From positions 3,100,001 to 3,164,000 of the forward strand of contig NZ_CP050902.1 of assembly GCF_012272695.1 (NCBI RefSeq): a stretch of 64,000 nucleotides of DNA, written 5' to 3'. Source of the DNA: Nocardioides sp. JQ2195. GTDB lineage: Bacteria; Actinomycetota; Actinomycetes; Propionibacteriales; Nocardioidaceae. Every line of letters starts with the position of its first letter. Position 1 is the first letter of the stretch. Of the stretch, positions 1-8,845 are shown one piece after another. Under the pieces are notes generated by a model, which had not been told where the DNA came from, made no database searches, and saw nothing but the letters and a program-made list of their open reading frames with translations. The position numbers were made by a program, and so were the translations under genes.

Positions 1-418
1 GCGGCTCGCCCAAGGAGTCGAGCAGGGAATTGACCAGCGGGGACGTCGGGATGCGTACGCCGACGGTGCGCTTCTTGGGGTGCATCAGCCGGCGTGGCAC
101 CTCGCCCGTGGCCGGCAGGATGAACGTGTAGGGGCCGGGCGTCGCGGCCTTGATCGCCCGGAAGGCGGTGTTGTTGACGTGCACGAACTGCCCCAGCTGG
201 GCGAAGTCACGGCACATCAGGGTGAAGTGGTGCTTGTCGTCGAGCTCGCGGATCCGCAGGATGCGGTCACGACCGTCGCGGTTGCCGAGCGCACAACCCA
301 GGGCGTAGCCGGAGTCGGTCGGGTAGGCGATCAGGGCATCGTCACGCAGCTGCTCGACGACCTGGTCGATGAGCCGCTGCTGCGGGTTCTCCGGGTGGAT
401 GTCGAGGTAGCGCGCCAT
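1..418 (-). CDS. YciO/Sua5/YrdC-family protein (3' end outside window)
   Basis: The reverse strand reads from an ATG at 418 through the window edge with no stop, so only the first 139 residues are seen. The start MARYLDIHPENPQQ, then IAYPTDSGYALGC and HFTLMCRDF, matches the N-terminal half of the YrdC-like RNA-binding fold. YciO-type members of the Sua5/YrdC family are close relatives of threonylcarbamoyl-AMP synthase, which acts in tRNA t6A formation. The YciO branch may not have that exact role, so no symbol is given. The start is 8 bp downstream of the ispH stop, so the two are probably co-transcribed. The truncation is an artefact of the window. Confidence 0.8.
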   Translation of the reverse strand, partial: MARYLDIHPENPQQRLIDQVVEQLRDDALIAYPTDSGYALGCALGNRDGRDRILRIRELDDKHHFTLMCRDFAQLGQFVHVNNTAFRAIKAATPGPYTFILPATGEVPRRLMHPKKRTVGVRIPTSPLVNSLLDSLGEP

Positions 419-426
419 GCTCCGAC

Positions 427-1434
427 CTACTTCCCGGCCTGCTGGGCGGCCCGCAGGTCGCGTCGCAGCTCGGGCGGCAGCGCGAAGATCAGTGACTCCT
501 CAGCCGTGTGCACGGCTTGCGCATCGGGATAGCCACGCTCGGCGAGGAAGCTCAGCACACCGTCGACCAGCTCCTCGGGCACCGAAGCACCGGAGGTCAC
601 GCTGACCTTGCTGACGCCCTCGAGCCAGGCCTCGTCGATCTCCGAGGCATCGTCGACACGGTAGGACGCCTTGGCGCCGACCTCGAGGGCCACCTCGACC
701 AGGCGCACGGAGTTGGAGGAGTTGCCCGAGCCGACCACGATCACCAGGTCGGCGTCGTGCGCGATCTCCTTGACCGCGAGCTGGCGGTTCTGGGTGGCGT
801 AGCAGATGTCGTCGCTGGGTGGGTCGAGCAGCTCCGGGAACCGCTCACGAATGGCGGCGACGGTCTCGAGGGTCTCGTCGACCGACAGGGTGGTCTGCGA
901 CAACCACGAGACCCTGCTCGGGTCGCGCACGACGATGTTGGCGACGTCTTCGGGACCCTGCACGAGCTGGATGTGGTCGGGCGCCTCGCCCGCCGTGCCC
1001 TCCACCTCCTCGTGGCCCTCGTGGCCGATGAGGAGGATGTCGTAGTCGTCGGCCGCGAAGCGCTTCGCCTCGTGGTGCACCTTGGTCACCAAGGGGCAGG
1101 TGGCGTCGATCGTCTTGAGGCTGCGGGTCTCTGCCTGGCGGTGCACCTCCGGGGAGACGCCGTGGGCGGAGAACACCACCGTCGCGCCCTCGGGCACCTC
1201 GTCGAGCTCCTCGACGAAGATCGCGCCCCGCTCCTCGAGGTTGGAGACCACGTGCTTGTTGTGCACGATCTGCTTGCGGACATAGACGGGGGCACCGTAG
1301 AGGTCCAGGGCCTTCTCGACGGTGATCACAGCCCGGTCCACGCCGGCGCAGTAGCCGCGTGGGGCGGCCAGGCGAACGGCCTTGTCGGCCTCGTCGGGGG
1401 AAAGTACGGCGGGAACGCCAAGGTTGGTGCTCAT
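427..1434 (-). CDS. ispH: 4-hydroxy-3-methylbut-2-enyl diphosphate reductase IspH
   Basis: A 335-residue cytosolic [4Fe-4S] enzyme for the last step of the MEP isoprenoid pathway, reducing HMBPP to IPP and DMAPP. The three cluster cysteines are visible: C29 in [12 protein letters not shown]113 in DATCPLV and C211 in CYATQNRQ. The HMBPP-binding AHGVSP motif (about 90-95) is also present. The start at 1434 ([10 protein letters not shown]) is preferred over an upstream in-frame ATG at 1461, because a TAGACT -10 box lies 7 nt before it and family N-termini begin near here. It is divergent from xseA, with the YciO-like gene 8 bp downstream. Length and motifs are normal for the family. Confidence 0.97.
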   Translation of the reverse strand: MSTNLGVPAVLSPDEADKAVRLAAPRGYCAGVDRAVITVEKALDLYGAPVYVRKQIVHNKHVVSNLEERGAIFVEELDEVPEGATVVFSAHGVSPEVHRQAETRSLKTIDATCPLVTKVHHEAKRFAADDYDILLIGHEGHEEVEGTAGEAPDHIQLVQGPEDVANIVVRDPSRVSWLSQTTLSVDETLETVAAIRERFPELLDPPSDDICYATQNRQLAVKEIAHDADLVIVVGSGNSSNSVRLVEVALEVGAKASYRVDDASEIDEAWLEGVSKVSVTSGASVPEELVDGVLSFLAERGYPDAQAVHTAEESLIFALPPELRRDLRAAQQAGK

Positions 1435-1441
1435 GGCCCTG

Positions 1442-1447
1442 AGTCTA
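1442..1447 (-). promoter_or_regulatory. Probable -10 box for leaderless ispH transcript
   Basis: TAGACT on the minus strand ends 7 nt before the ispH ATG, so transcription would begin at or next to the start codon. No Shine-Dalgarno sequence is seen. The spacing matches that at xseA, glpX, the fumarase genes and others in this window. Confidence 0.55.
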
Positions 1448-1513
1448 CGGGCTGGCGGCACAGGTTCACGCCCGGCTGTGGAGAGGCGTGACCATCTTGT
1501 CGGCGCCCTCCCC

Positions 1514-1519
1514 TAGGCT
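1514..1519 (+). promoter_or_regulatory. Probable -10 box for leaderless xseA transcript
   Basis: TAGGCT lies 7 nt before the xseA ATG, with no ribosome-binding site between. It decides the start at 1527 over an upstream in-frame codon at 1488. No convincing -35 hexamer is seen. Confidence 0.55.
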
Positions 1520-1526
1520 CGCCGTC

Positions 1527-2786
1527 ATGGCACTCAGCACCTCCTTGGAGTCACCGGCCCCGGTCCGGCAGATCGCGAACGCGATCTCGGGCTGGGTCGA
1601 CCGGCTGGGAGTCGTGTGGGTGGAGGGCCAGATCGCCCAGCTGAGCCGGCGACCCGGGCTGAACACGGTGTTCATGACCCTGCGCGACACGGTGGCTGAC
1701 ATCTCGATCCCGGTGACGTGTCCGCGCACCTTGTTCGACGGGCTCAACCCACCCGTGGTCGAGGGGGCCAGCGTGGTGATCCAGGCCAAGCCGTCCTACT
1801 ACGCCGTTCGCGGCTCCCTGTCCCTGCATGCCCGTGAGATTCGCATGGTCGGCCTCGGGGAGCTGCTGGCCCGCATCGAGCGACGTCGGCAGCTGCTGGC
1901 CGCCGAGGGGCTCTTCAGCATGGAGCTGAAGCGCAGGCTGCCGTTCCTCCCGCACACCGTCGGCCTGGTCACCTCCCCCGGTTCCGACGCCGAGCGCGAC
2001 GTGATCGAGAACTCCCGGCGACGCTGGCCCTCGGTGCGGATCAAGGTCGCCGCGGCCCGGATGCAGGGCCAGCACAGTCCCCTCGAGGTGACCGCTGCGC
2101 TCCAGGAGCTCGATGCCGACCCCGAGGTCGAGGTGATCGTGATCGCTCGTGGCGGTGGCTCCGTGGAGGACCTGCTCCCGTTCTCCGACGAGGGACTGGT
2201 CCGGGCGGTGCACAAGGCGCGCACCCCGGTGGTGTCCGCGATCGGCCACGAGGCCGACCAGCCACTGCTCGACCTCGTCGCCGACCTGCGCGCCTCCACG
2301 CCCACGGATGCCGCGCGTCGGGTGGTGCCCGACATGGCCGACGAGGTCCTGCGCGTCGACCAGGCCAGACAACGCATCCGCCACCTGATGGCTGCCTGGC
2401 TCGATCGCGAGGATGCCGGGCTCGCCTCCATCCGCAGCCGCCCGGCGATGGCCGACCCCCGCAACCTGCTCGACGACCGCTCCGACGAGATCGCCCAGCT
2501 TCGCGACCGGTCGCGGCGTTGTGTGCGACACCGGCTCGACCGGGCCGACGACGAGATCCTGCACCATGCCGCGCGCGCCACCGCACTCTCACCCCTGGCC
2601 ACGCTGCGCCGTGGGTATGCCGTGGTCCAGCGGGCCGACGGTCACGTGCTGGCCTCGGTCGACGAGGTCACCGCGGGCGACGCGGTCTCCGTGCGCCTGG
2701 CCGACGGGCGTGTGCACGCCACCGCCACCGACATCGAGAACTCCGCCCCACTGGTCGAAGCCGAAGACGAGGAAGCAGATGCCTGA
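1527..2786 (+). CDS. xseA: Exodeoxyribonuclease VII large subunit
   Basis: A 419-residue catalytic subunit of exonuclease VII, which degrades single-stranded DNA in repair. The N-terminal OB-fold (about 10-110) includes [10 protein letters not shown]. The catalytic region follows with [11 protein letters not shown] (149-158), [10 protein letters not shown] (208-217) and [12 protein letters not shown] (238-249), all hallmark XseA motifs. A helical C-terminal region ends with the usual LRRGYAVV segment. The start is set by the -10 box 7 nt upstream and by similarity to family N-termini. The 3' end overlaps xseB by 8 bp, indicating translational coupling. At 419 residues it is at the short end for XseA but appears complete. 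Confidence 0.96.
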   Translation: MALSTSLESPAPVRQIANAISGWVDRLGVVWVEGQIAQLSRRPGLNTVFMTLRDTVADISIPVTCPRTLFDGLNPPVVEGASVVIQAKPSYYAVRGSLSLHAREIRMVGLGELLARIERRRQLLAAEGLFSMELKRRLPFLPHTVGLVTSPGSDAERDVIENSRRRWPSVRIKVAAARMQGQHSPLEVTAALQELDADPEVEVIVIARGGGSVEDLLPFSDEGLVRAVHKARTPVVSAIGHEADQPLLDLVADLRASTPTDAARRVVPDMADEVLRVDQARQRIRHLMAAWLDREDAGLASIRSRPAMADPRNLLDDRSDEIAQLRDRSRRCVRHRLDRADDEILHHAARATALSPLATLRRGYAVVQRADGHVLASVDEVTAGDAVSVRLADGRVHATATDIENSAPLVEAEDEEADA

Positions 2787-2988
2787 GGAACAACCCGACG
2801 AAGACCTCTCCTACGAGGCGGCCCGTGAAGAGCTGATCGCGGTCGTGCACAAGCTCGAGGCCGGCGGCACGAGCCTGGAGGAGTCACTGGCCCTGTGGGA
2901 GCGCGGCGAGAAGCTGGCCCGCACCTGCCAGGGCTGGCTCGACGGGGCCCGCAAGCGCCTCGACGCAGCCGTCGACGCGGAGTCCTGA
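2779..2988 (+). CDS. xseB: Exodeoxyribonuclease VII small subunit
   Basis: A 69-residue helical subunit that binds XseA to form exonuclease VII. The sequence has the family pattern [17 protein letters not shown], then [16 protein letters not shown], then a C-terminal helix ending KRLDAAV. The ATG at 2779 lies inside the last codons of xseA (8-bp overlap). Length is typical for XseB. Tandem repeats begin within about 10 bp of its stop codon. Confidence 0.95.
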   Translation: MPEEQPDEDLSYEAAREELIAVVHKLEAGGTSLEESLALWERGEKLARTCQGWLDGARKRLDAAVDAES

Positions 2989-2994
2989 CCCGCG

Positions 2995-3110
2995 CGGGCG
3001 GCGCGACGCGAACCGCCCACGAACGGCCGAGCGGCGCGACGCGAACCGCCCACGAACGGCCGAGCGGTACGACGCGAACGGCCGAGCAGCGCGACGCAAC
3101 CGCCGAGCGA
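2995..3110. repeat. Tandem repeat of about 33 bp after xseB
   Basis: Two near-perfect copies of a 33-bp unit (core GCGACGCGAACCGCC followed by CACGAACGGCCGAG) are followed by two shortened 21-22 bp versions lacking the middle. It fills the convergent gap between xseB and the DUF4245 gene. It carries no open gene or terminator-like hairpin with a T-run. Function is unknown. Confidence 0.85.
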
Positions 3111-3121
3111 GCCGTGTGCTG

Positions 3122-3673
3122 TCAGCGCACCGGCTTGGTGGTCAGTGACGCCGCCACCTCGCGGATCAGGTCGTCATCGGCAGATCCGAAGACCATCACC
3201 ACCTGGCCCTGGTGCTTGCTGGTCACGGCGTAGTCGCCCCCGGCGTCGCTCCAGGACTGCCACTTCTTCGCCACCGCGCTGTCCAGCGTGACGACGTCGC
3301 CCCTCGTCGGGTTCTCGTCGACGTACTTCTTCACCCAGTCAGCCACCCCGGAGACACCCTGGTAGATCCCGATGAACTCGTCACCGTCGTCGCTCAGGAT
3401 GTCGAGCGACCAGCCGTTGGCGTCCGTCGGCTTGATGTCGACCGCCTTCAACCCCTCGGGCAGCGCCGGCGGATAGACGATCTTCACTTCGGAGACCTTC
3501 TGCAGCTCCTGCACGCTGGAGAGGTAGTCGATCTCCTCGCGCTGCACCTCGAGGTCGTCACGGTTGATCGCCCGGAAGGCCACGAACGCGAGGATCACCC
3601 CGACCGTCACGATCATCGCGCCGACCATGCCGACGCTGCTGCGGGTGTACCGCCCTGATCCCTGCGCGCTCAT
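3122..3673 (-). CDS. DUF4245 family membrane-anchored protein
   Basis: A 183-residue protein with one N-terminal membrane helix (about residues 15-35, SSVGMVGAMIVTVGVILAF) and a C-terminal domain predicted to lie outside the cytoplasm. The sequence fits the actinobacterial DUF4245 family, often found between xseAB and glpX as here. The family has no established function. The segment KIVYPPALPEGLK and the C-terminal AVTSKHQGQVVMVFGS follow the family pattern. It is convergent with xseB across a tandem repeat. The ATG at 3673 is the only reasonable start; GGAG lies about 12 nt upstream. Confidence 0.8.
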   Translation of the reverse strand: MSAQGSGRYTRSSVGMVGAMIVTVGVILAFVAFRAINRDDLEVQREEIDYLSSVQELQKVSEVKIVYPPALPEGLKAVDIKPTDANGWSLDILSDDGDEFIGIYQGVSGVADWVKKYVDENPTRGDVVTLDSAVAKKWQSWSDAGGDYAVTSKHQGQVVMVFGSADDDLIREVAASLTTKPVR

Positions 3674-3929
3674 TCGGTTCCGGTGCTCCTGGTCTGAGGT
3701 GTTCCTGGTGGTACGTGCGGTGAGCCCCGCTCGTGCTCGCCGGGCTTCGCCGCCGCAACGCTACTTCCCCGTCGATGATCCCTGACGTTCCGGTCCTCCC
3801 GGCGCGAGGGCCCGCGGCACTCCGGCCCGTCCCCCACGTGCAGTCGTCGGCCGATCGACCGACACCCCGTCCCACCGCAGAATCGGAGAGATGCTCGCCA
3901 TTTCTGCGTGGATGCGGAATGCTGCTCCC

Positions 3930-4331
3930 GTGACGACGTACCGAATTGCGGAATCTGCCGACATTCTCGGCGTCAGCGACGACACCGTGCGTCGCTGGAT
4001 CGACAACGGTCGGCTCCCCGCCTCCGAGGCCGGCCCCGGAGGCCGTACGACGATCAGCGGCGCCGACCTGGCCACCCTGGCCAGCGAGCTCGCCGACCAT
4101 CCGGAGCGCGACGACCGGCGATCGGTCTCGGTCAGCGCCCGCAACCGGCTCGACGGCATCATCACCAAGGTCACCAAGGACACCGTGATGGCCCAGGTGG
4201 AGATGATCTGTGGGCCCTATCGCATGGTGAGCCTGATGAGCAGCGAGGCGGCCACCGACCTCGGGCTCGAGACCGGGGTGCGCGCGATCGCCTCCGTGAA
4301 GTCCACCAACGTCGTCATCGAGAGGGCCTGA
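3930..4331 (+). CDS. HTH plus TOBE-domain molybdate-responsive regulator
   Basis: A protein of about 133 residues with an excisionase/MerR-type helix-turn-helix at the N-terminus (TYRIAESADILGVSDDTVRRW) and a molybdate-binding TOBE (Mop-like) domain at the C-terminus (SARNRLDGIITKVTKDTVMA onward). It lies 4 bp upstream of modA, so it probably senses molybdate and controls or buffers this operon; this is inferred from context. The GTG at 3930 matches family N-termini (MTTYRIAE). An upstream in-frame ATG at 3891 with a CAGAAT box 7 nt before it would add 13 residues. The start is therefore uncertain. Confidence 0.85.
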   Translation: MTTYRIAESADILGVSDDTVRRWIDNGRLPASEAGPGGRTTISGADLATLASELADHPERDDRRSVSVSARNRLDGIITKVTKDTVMAQVEMICGPYRMVSLMSSEAATDLGLETGVRAIASVKSTNVVIERA

Positions 4332-4335
4332 GCCG

Positions 4336-5085
4336 GTGCCCCGCCCACTCCTGACCCGGATGCTCGTGCCGGCCACCGTGTGCCTGCTGCTGCCACTGAG
4401 TGCCTGCGGCGACGACACCATGGAGCTCAAGGTGCTGGCCGCGGCCTCCCTGACCGAGTCGTTCCAGGAGCTGGAGCAGCGGTTCGAGGAGGACCACGCC
4501 GGCGTCGACGTGAAGCTCTCCTTCGGCTCCAGCACCACGCTCGCCGAGCAGGCCAACGACGGCGCGCCCGGCGACGTACTGGCCACTGCCGACCGGAAGT
4601 CGATGGATCTCGCGGTCGACGGTGGTTCTGTCGGCGGCGAGCCGACCGAGTTCGCCACCAATGCCCTGGTCCTCGTCGTGCCCACGGACAACCCGGCCCG
4701 GATCACCGGCTTCGACGACTTCGCCGACAGCGACTGGGTGCGCTGTGACGACGACGTGCCGTGCGGTCGACTGGCGGCCACCCTCCTCGAGGAGAACCAG
4801 GTCGACCGGGAGCCGGCCAGCCGCGAGATCGACGTGAAGTCGGTGTTGGCGAAGGTCACGTCCGGGGAGGCCGACGCCGGCTTCGTCTATGCCTCCGACG
4901 CGGTCGCAGCGGGCGACAAGGTCAAGACGTTCCCGGTGCCCGGTGCCGAGGACGAGCCCAATCCCTACTTCATCGCGACGCTGGAGCAGAGCGAGGACGC
5001 CGACCTCGCCGCGGACTGGCTCGAGCTGGTGGGCTCCGAGGAGGGCCAGGAACTGCTCCGGGAAGCAGGCTTCAGCACGCCATGA
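4336..5085 (+). CDS. modA: Molybdate ABC transporter substrate-binding lipoprotein ModA
   Basis: A 249-residue lipoprotein capturing molybdate (or tungstate) outside the membrane. The signal peptide ends in the lipobox LSAC with lipidated C24. The periplasmic-binding fold begins LKVLAAASLTESFQEL, and FGSSTTLAEQ and GEADAGFVYASDA are the ligand-loop segments typical of ModA. GTG start at 4336, 4 bp after the regulator gene. Its TGA overlaps the modB ATG. Order regulator-modA-modB-modC on one strand indicates a single operon. Confidence 0.95.
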   Translation: MPRPLLTRMLVPATVCLLLPLSACGDDTMELKVLAAASLTESFQELEQRFEEDHAGVDVKLSFGSSTTLAEQANDGAPGDVLATADRKSMDLAVDGGSVGGEPTEFATNALVLVVPTDNPARITGFDDFADSDWVRCDDDVPCGRLAATLLEENQVDREPASREIDVKSVLAKVTSGEADAGFVYASDAVAAGDKVKTFPVPGAEDEPNPYFIATLEQSEDADLAADWLELVGSEEGQELLREAGFSTP

Positions 5086-5873
5086 GTGACTCCTTGGGAC
5101 GAGCCCCGGCGCGGCTGCTGGTGCCTGCAGGCCTGGCCACCTTGTTGCTGGTGCTCCCACTGGTCTCCCTCCTGCTGACCGCACCCTGGTCGATGCTCGG
5201 CGAGCAGCTGCGCACGGAGGCGCTGCGGGAGGCGATGTGGCTCTCGGTGCTCACCGCCACCGTCGCCACGGGTGTGTGCCTGGTCCTCGGGCTCCCCCTC
5301 GCCTGGGTGCTGGCACGCCTCGACTTCCCCGGGCGACGCCTGCTGCGCACCCTGGTGATCGTGCCGCTGGTGCTGCCCCCCGTGGTCGCCGGAGTGGCCC
5401 TGGTCTCCGCCTTCGGACGCACCGGCATCATCGGCGAGCCGTTGCGGGAGGCCACCGGCCTCAGCCTCCCCTACACGACGGCCGGGGTGATCGTGGCGCA
5501 CGTCTTCGTCTCCCTGCCGTTCGTGGTGATCAGCATCGAGGGTGCGCTGCGCTCCGCGCACCAGGAGTACGACGCCGCCGCCGCGACCCTCGGCGCCAGC
5601 CGGTGGCATGCATTCCGCACCGTGACCGTCCCGTTGGCGTTCCCCGGGATCGTCGCCGGGATGGTGCTGGCCTGGGCCCGCTCACTGGGCGAGTTCGGAG
5701 CCACGATCACCTTCGCCGGCAACTACCCGGGCACGACACAGACGATGCCGACGCTGATCTACCTCTCGATCAACTCCCACCCCGAGGCAGCCAAGACGTT
5801 GAGCCTGGTCCTCCTGCTCCTGTCCCTGGCCGTGCTCGTCGCGCTGCGTGATCGCTGGTTGGTGACCACATGA
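5082..5873 (+). CDS. modB: Molybdate ABC transporter permease ModB
   Basis: A 263-residue inner-membrane permease with about six transmembrane helices. The EAA loop that contacts ModC is visible as [20 protein letters not shown] (about residues 163-182), followed by [20 protein letters not shown], a ModB/CysT hallmark. The ATG overlaps the modA stop (ATGA), so translation is coupled and an upstream extension of the reading frame is spurious. The stop overlaps the modC ATG in the same way. Confidence 0.95.
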   Translation: MSDSLGRAPARLLVPAGLATLLLVLPLVSLLLTAPWSMLGEQLRTEALREAMWLSVLTATVATGVCLVLGLPLAWVLARLDFPGRRLLRTLVIVPLVLPPVVAGVALVSAFGRTGIIGEPLREATGLSLPYTTAGVIVAHVFVSLPFVVISIEGALRSAHQEYDAAAATLGASRWHAFRTVTVPLAFPGIVAGMVLAWARSLGEFGATITFAGNYPGTTQTMPTLIYLSINSHPEAAKTLSLVLLLLSLAVLVALRDRWLVTT

Positions 5874-6847
5874 GCGATCTCGCTGTCTCCCTGGAGGTCC
5901 CGGGTCGGGTCCAGGTCGACCTCACCGCCGACCGCGGCGACGTGATCGCAGTGATCGGACCGAACGGCGCGGGCAAGTCCAGCCTGGTCAAGGCCGTCGC
6001 GGGCCTGGTGCCGGCAGTGGGCACGGTCGTCCTCGACGGTCGCGACCTGATGCACGTCCCCACCAAGGAGCGCTCGCTCGGGGTGGTCTTCCAGGACCAG
6101 CTGCTCTTCCCCCACCTCGACGCGCGCGACAACGTGGCCTACGGCCCGCGGGCACGCGGGGTCGCCAGGGCCGAGGCACGGCGTCGCGCGGACTCCTGGC
6201 TGGACGCCCTCGGTGTCGGCGAGCTCTCCCACCGCAAGCCCTCGGAGCTCTCCGGCGGCCAGGCCCAACGCGTCGCGATCGCCCGCGCCCTGGTCACCGC
6301 CCCCGACCTGCTGCTCCTCGACGAGCCGATGAGCGGTCTCGACGTCGGGGTGGCCACCTCCCTGCGCATCGAGCTGGCCCGGCACCTCGCCGCCTTCGGC
6401 GGGATCGCCCTGCTGGTCACCCACGACGCGCTCGATGCGTTGACGGTCGCCAACCGCGTGCTCGTGCTCGACGCGGGTCGCGTCGCTCAGTTCGGTACGC
6501 CGGACGAGGTCGCCCAGCGTCCGACCACGGAGCACGTGGCCCGGCTGGTCGGCCTGAACGTGATCCGCAGCGGGGAGGAGTTCAGCGCGTTCGAGCCCTC
6601 CGCGGTGACCGTCAACCTCACCGAGCCCACGGGATCGGCACGTCATCGCTGGTCGGGAACGGTCGCCGCGATCACCCCGCACGGGGCGGCGCTGAGACTC
6701 GTCGTACGCACCTCGGGAGGCGGCCCGGAACTGATCGCCGACGTCACCCCGGAGGCCGCGACCGAGCTGGGTCTCACGCTCGGACGCGCCGTCTGGGTCT
6801 CCGTGAAGGCCACTTCGGTGCGGGCATACACGAACCATGCTCGTTGA
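5870..6847 (+). CDS. modC: Molybdate ABC transporter ATPase ModC
   Basis: A 325-residue ATPase driving molybdate import. Walker A is GPNGAGKSS (30-38), the signature is LSGGQAQR (127-134), Walker B is LLLLDEP (147-153) followed by the D-loop SGLD, and the switch histidine is in LLVTHD. The C-terminal portion (about 255-325, [13 protein letters not shown]) is a TOBE-like oxyanion-binding domain. The ATG overlaps the modB stop by 4 bp. Nothing is missing. The gene ends 17 bp before glpX. Confidence 0.94.
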   Translation: MSDLAVSLEVPGRVQVDLTADRGDVIAVIGPNGAGKSSLVKAVAGLVPAVGTVVLDGRDLMHVPTKERSLGVVFQDQLLFPHLDARDNVAYGPRARGVARAEARRRADSWLDALGVGELSHRKPSELSGGQAQRVAIARALVTAPDLLLLDEPMSGLDVGVATSLRIELARHLAAFGGIALLVTHDALDALTVANRVLVLDAGRVAQFGTPDEVAQRPTTEHVARLVGLNVIRSGEEFSAFEPSAVTVNLTEPTGSARHRWSGTVAAITPHGAALRLVVRTSGGGPELIADVTPEAATELGLTLGRAVWVSVKATSVRAYTNHAR

Positions 6848-6852
6848 GCCGA

Positions 6853-6858
6853 TACGAT
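6853..6858 (+). promoter_or_regulatory. Probable -10 box for leaderless glpX transcript
   Basis: TACGAT lies 6 nt before the ATG at 6865 and just after the modC stop. This gives glpX its own promoter and favours the ATG over an upstream TTG at 6844. Confidence 0.5.
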
Positions 6859-6864
6859 TCGCCC

Positions 6865-7881
6865 ATGCCTAGTCGCCCGATCGAGTTCCGCGTTGCCCCC
6901 GAGTCCCCCGACCGCAACCTCGCCCTGGAACTGGTCCGGGTCACGGAGGCAGCCGCCATGGCAGCCGGACGCTGGGTCGGACGGGGTGACAAGAACGGCG
7001 CCGACGGCGTGGCGGTGAACGCCATGCGGGTGATGATCTCCAGCATCGGCATGAACGGCACCGTCGTGATCGGCGAGGGCGAGAAGGACAACGCCCCGAT
7101 GCTCTACAACGGGGAGGTCGTCGGGGACGGCACCGGTCCCGACTGCGACGTCGCGGTCGACCCGATCGACGGGACCACCCTGGCCGCGAAGGGCATGAAC
7201 AACGCGATCGCCGTGCTCGCGGTCGCGCCCCGCGGCACCATGTACGACCCCTCCGCCGTGTTCTACATGGACAAGCTCGTCACCGGGCCCGAGGCCGCTG
7301 AGGTGGTTGACATCCGCCTGCCCGCGGCGGAGAACATCAACCTCGTCGCCAAGGCCAAGGGCTCGAGCCCCGAGGACGTCACCGTCGTGATCCTCGACCG
7401 GCCGCGGCACCAGGACCTCGTCGAGGAGATCCGGGCGACCGGCGCCCGCATCAAGTTCATCAGCGACGGCGACGTGGCCGGCGCGATCATGGCAGCACGA
7501 CCCGACACCGGCATCGACCTGCTGATGGGCGTGGGCGGAACCCCCGAGGGCATCATCACCGCCTGTGCGATGAAGTGCCTCGGCGGCACGATCCAGGGTC
7601 GCCTGTGGCCGACCGACGACGACGAGCGCCAGAAGGCCGTCGACGCCGGTCTCGACCCCGACGCGATCCTCACCACCGACGACCTCGTCACCGGTGACGA
7701 CTGCTTCTTCGTGGCCACCGGGATCACCGACGGCGAGCTGCTCAAGGGAGTCCGCTACCGCGCCGGAGGAGCCACCACCCAGTCCTTGGTGATGCGCTCA
7801 CGCAGCGGCACGATCCGCACCATCACCAGCGAGCACCGGCTGCGCAAGCTCCGCGCCTACAGCGCCATCGACTTCGACTGA
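6865..7881 (+). CDS. glpX: Class II fructose-1,6-bisphosphatase
   Basis: A 338-residue cytosolic gluconeogenic phosphatase converting fructose-1,6-bisphosphate to fructose-6-phosphate. Metal-binding motifs are GEGEKD (70-75) and DPIDGTT (99-105). The substrate-binding segment [20 protein letters not shown] is intact. The ATG at 6865 is supported by a -10 box 6 nt upstream; the alternative TTG at 6844 would add 7 residues. In many actinobacteria GlpX is the main FBPase. A 12-bp-stem hairpin follows the stop, before the convergent hydrolase gene. Confidence 0.96.
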   Translation: MPSRPIEFRVAPESPDRNLALELVRVTEAAAMAAGRWVGRGDKNGADGVAVNAMRVMISSIGMNGTVVIGEGEKDNAPMLYNGEVVGDGTGPDCDVAVDPIDGTTLAAKGMNNAIAVLAVAPRGTMYDPSAVFYMDKLVTGPEAAEVVDIRLPAAENINLVAKAKGSSPEDVTVVILDRPRHQDLVEEIRATGARIKFISDGDVAGAIMAARPDTGIDLLMGVGGTPEGIITACAMKCLGGTIQGRLWPTDDDERQKAVDAGLDPDAILTTDDLVTGDDCFFVATGITDGELLKGVRYRAGGATTQSLVMRSRSGTIRTITSEHRLRKLRAYSAIDFD

Positions 7882-7894
7882 CGCGGATCCGTGT

Positions 7895-7922
7895 CCTTGA
7901 TCCGCGGGTTCGCGGATCAAGG
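7895..7922. terminator. Bidirectional terminator-like hairpin after glpX
   Basis: CCTTGATCCGCG and CGCGGATCAAGG form a perfect 12-bp stem around a 4-nt loop, 13 bp after the glpX stop and just beyond the hydrolase stop on the other strand. The T-run is weak (typical for high-GC genomes). The right arm also belongs to the adjoining 22-bp tandem repeats. Confidence 0.65.
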
Positions 7923-7975
7923 GCCGGCGGTTCGCGGATCAGCAACCGGCGGCTCGCGCATCGACAGCTCGCGGT
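7907..7975. repeat. 22-bp tandem repeats covering the hydrolase stop codon
   Basis: Three adjacent units of the form GGTTCGCGGATCA followed by about 9 nt ending CCGGC. The third copy is diverged. The stop codon of the minus-strand hydrolase (7939-7941) lies in the second unit. Its last residues (REPRAVDARAAGC) are therefore encoded by the repeat. Confidence 0.75.
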
Positions 7976-8769
7976 TCGCGCTGGGCGGCGAGGTCGGCCA
8001 CGACGACGTCTGCCACCCGGGGGTCGATGGCCATGCCGATGTGGCTGGCGTGCACCTCGACGCCCTTGGACAACGGATCCACGCACGAGCGAGGGTCGAC
8101 CAGACCGTCACCTTGCGACCAGATGCAGGTGAAGTCGACGCCGTCGGGAATCGGCTGACGTGACTCCCGCCAGGACGTGAGGGCACAGTCTCCGCTGACG
8201 CAGGACTCGTTCATCAACCCCGGGACGCCCAGCTGGCTCAGCCGCACCAGCAGGGTGGCCGCCGACAGGAGCACCGGGTGCGAGGTGCCCGGCGACATCA
8301 TCGGACTGCCCATCGTGATGATGCCGGAGACCAGGTCGGGGCGGCGTACGGCGAGGGTGCGCGCCAGCATCCCGCCCAACGAGTGCCCCACGATGCGGAC
8401 CTTGCTCCCCCGCTTCGTGGCGATCGCCTCCATCCGTCGCTCCAGCATGGCGGCGTTGGTGCGCAAGCAGGAGACGTTGCTGCTGATCTGCGAGCGATAG
8501 GTGCGGTAGCCGTGCCGGCGCAACGTGTGGCCCATCAGCCGGAGCGTGTAGTCGCCGGCCAGGAACCCCGGGACCAGCAGGACCGGCTCGATCGAGCGCT
8601 GCGGGGCGCGAGAGACGTACGGCGTGCCGAGCAGCTCGCGCTTGTCGGCGGCGGCCCGCAGCAGGGCCCGCCCGGACTCCGGCCAGAACGTGAGCTCACG
8701 GGCCAGGCTGCTCATCCCCGGCTGGCAGTAGCCCTCGGGGGCCAGGAAGTCAGCAAGTGCGTTCGCCAT
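7939..8769 (-). CDS. Alpha/beta hydrolase (lipase-like)
   Basis: A 276-residue protein with an alpha/beta hydrolase fold. EPVLLVPGFLAGD (61-73) is the oxyanion-hole strand-loop and GHSLGG (128-133) is the nucleophile elbow with Ser130. A later acidic residue in SQGDGLVDP and a His in HASHIGMA are candidates for the rest of the triad. No signal peptide is evident. Substrate cannot be told; triacylglycerol-lipase/PGAP1-like esterases share this pattern. The ATG at 8769 has a TACCGT -10 box 6 nt upstream, which argues against the ATG at 8853. The C-terminus is written by tandem repeats. Confidence 0.8.
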   Translation of the reverse strand: MANALADFLAPEGYCQPGMSSLARELTFWPESGRALLRAAADKRELLGTPYVSRAPQRSIEPVLLVPGFLAGDYTLRLMGHTLRRHGYRTYRSQISSNVSCLRTNAAMLERRMEAIATKRGSKVRIVGHSLGGMLARTLAVRRPDLVSGIITMGSPMMSPGTSHPVLLSAATLLVRLSQLGVPGLMNESCVSGDCALTSWRESRQPIPDGVDFTCIWSQGDGLVDPRSCVDPLSKGVEVHASHIGMAIDPRVADVVVADLAAQREPRAVDARAAGC

Positions 8770-8775
8770 TCCGAC

Positions 8776-8781
8776 ACGGTA
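8776..8781 (-). promoter_or_regulatory. Probable -10 box, leaderless hydrolase transcript
   Basis: TACCGT on the minus strand ends 6 nt before the hydrolase ATG at 8769, in the 76-bp divergent gap with the second hydrolase gene. Confidence 0.45.
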
Positions 8782-8845
8782 GAGCCAGGAACTGCGAGAA
8801 CTGGGCAGCTGTCCAGCTCTTCGAGCCATCGTGTTGGATGGAGCC

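Noticed and set aside
3674..3929. Possible small gene or ncRNA between the DUF4245 gene and the mod regulator
   Set aside because: Only short frames with biased composition are seen and no conserved RNA fold was recognised; treated as promoter region.
4761..5081. N-terminal extension of modB
   Set aside because: It lies within modA in another frame; the ATGA overlap at 5082 gives a normal ModB start.
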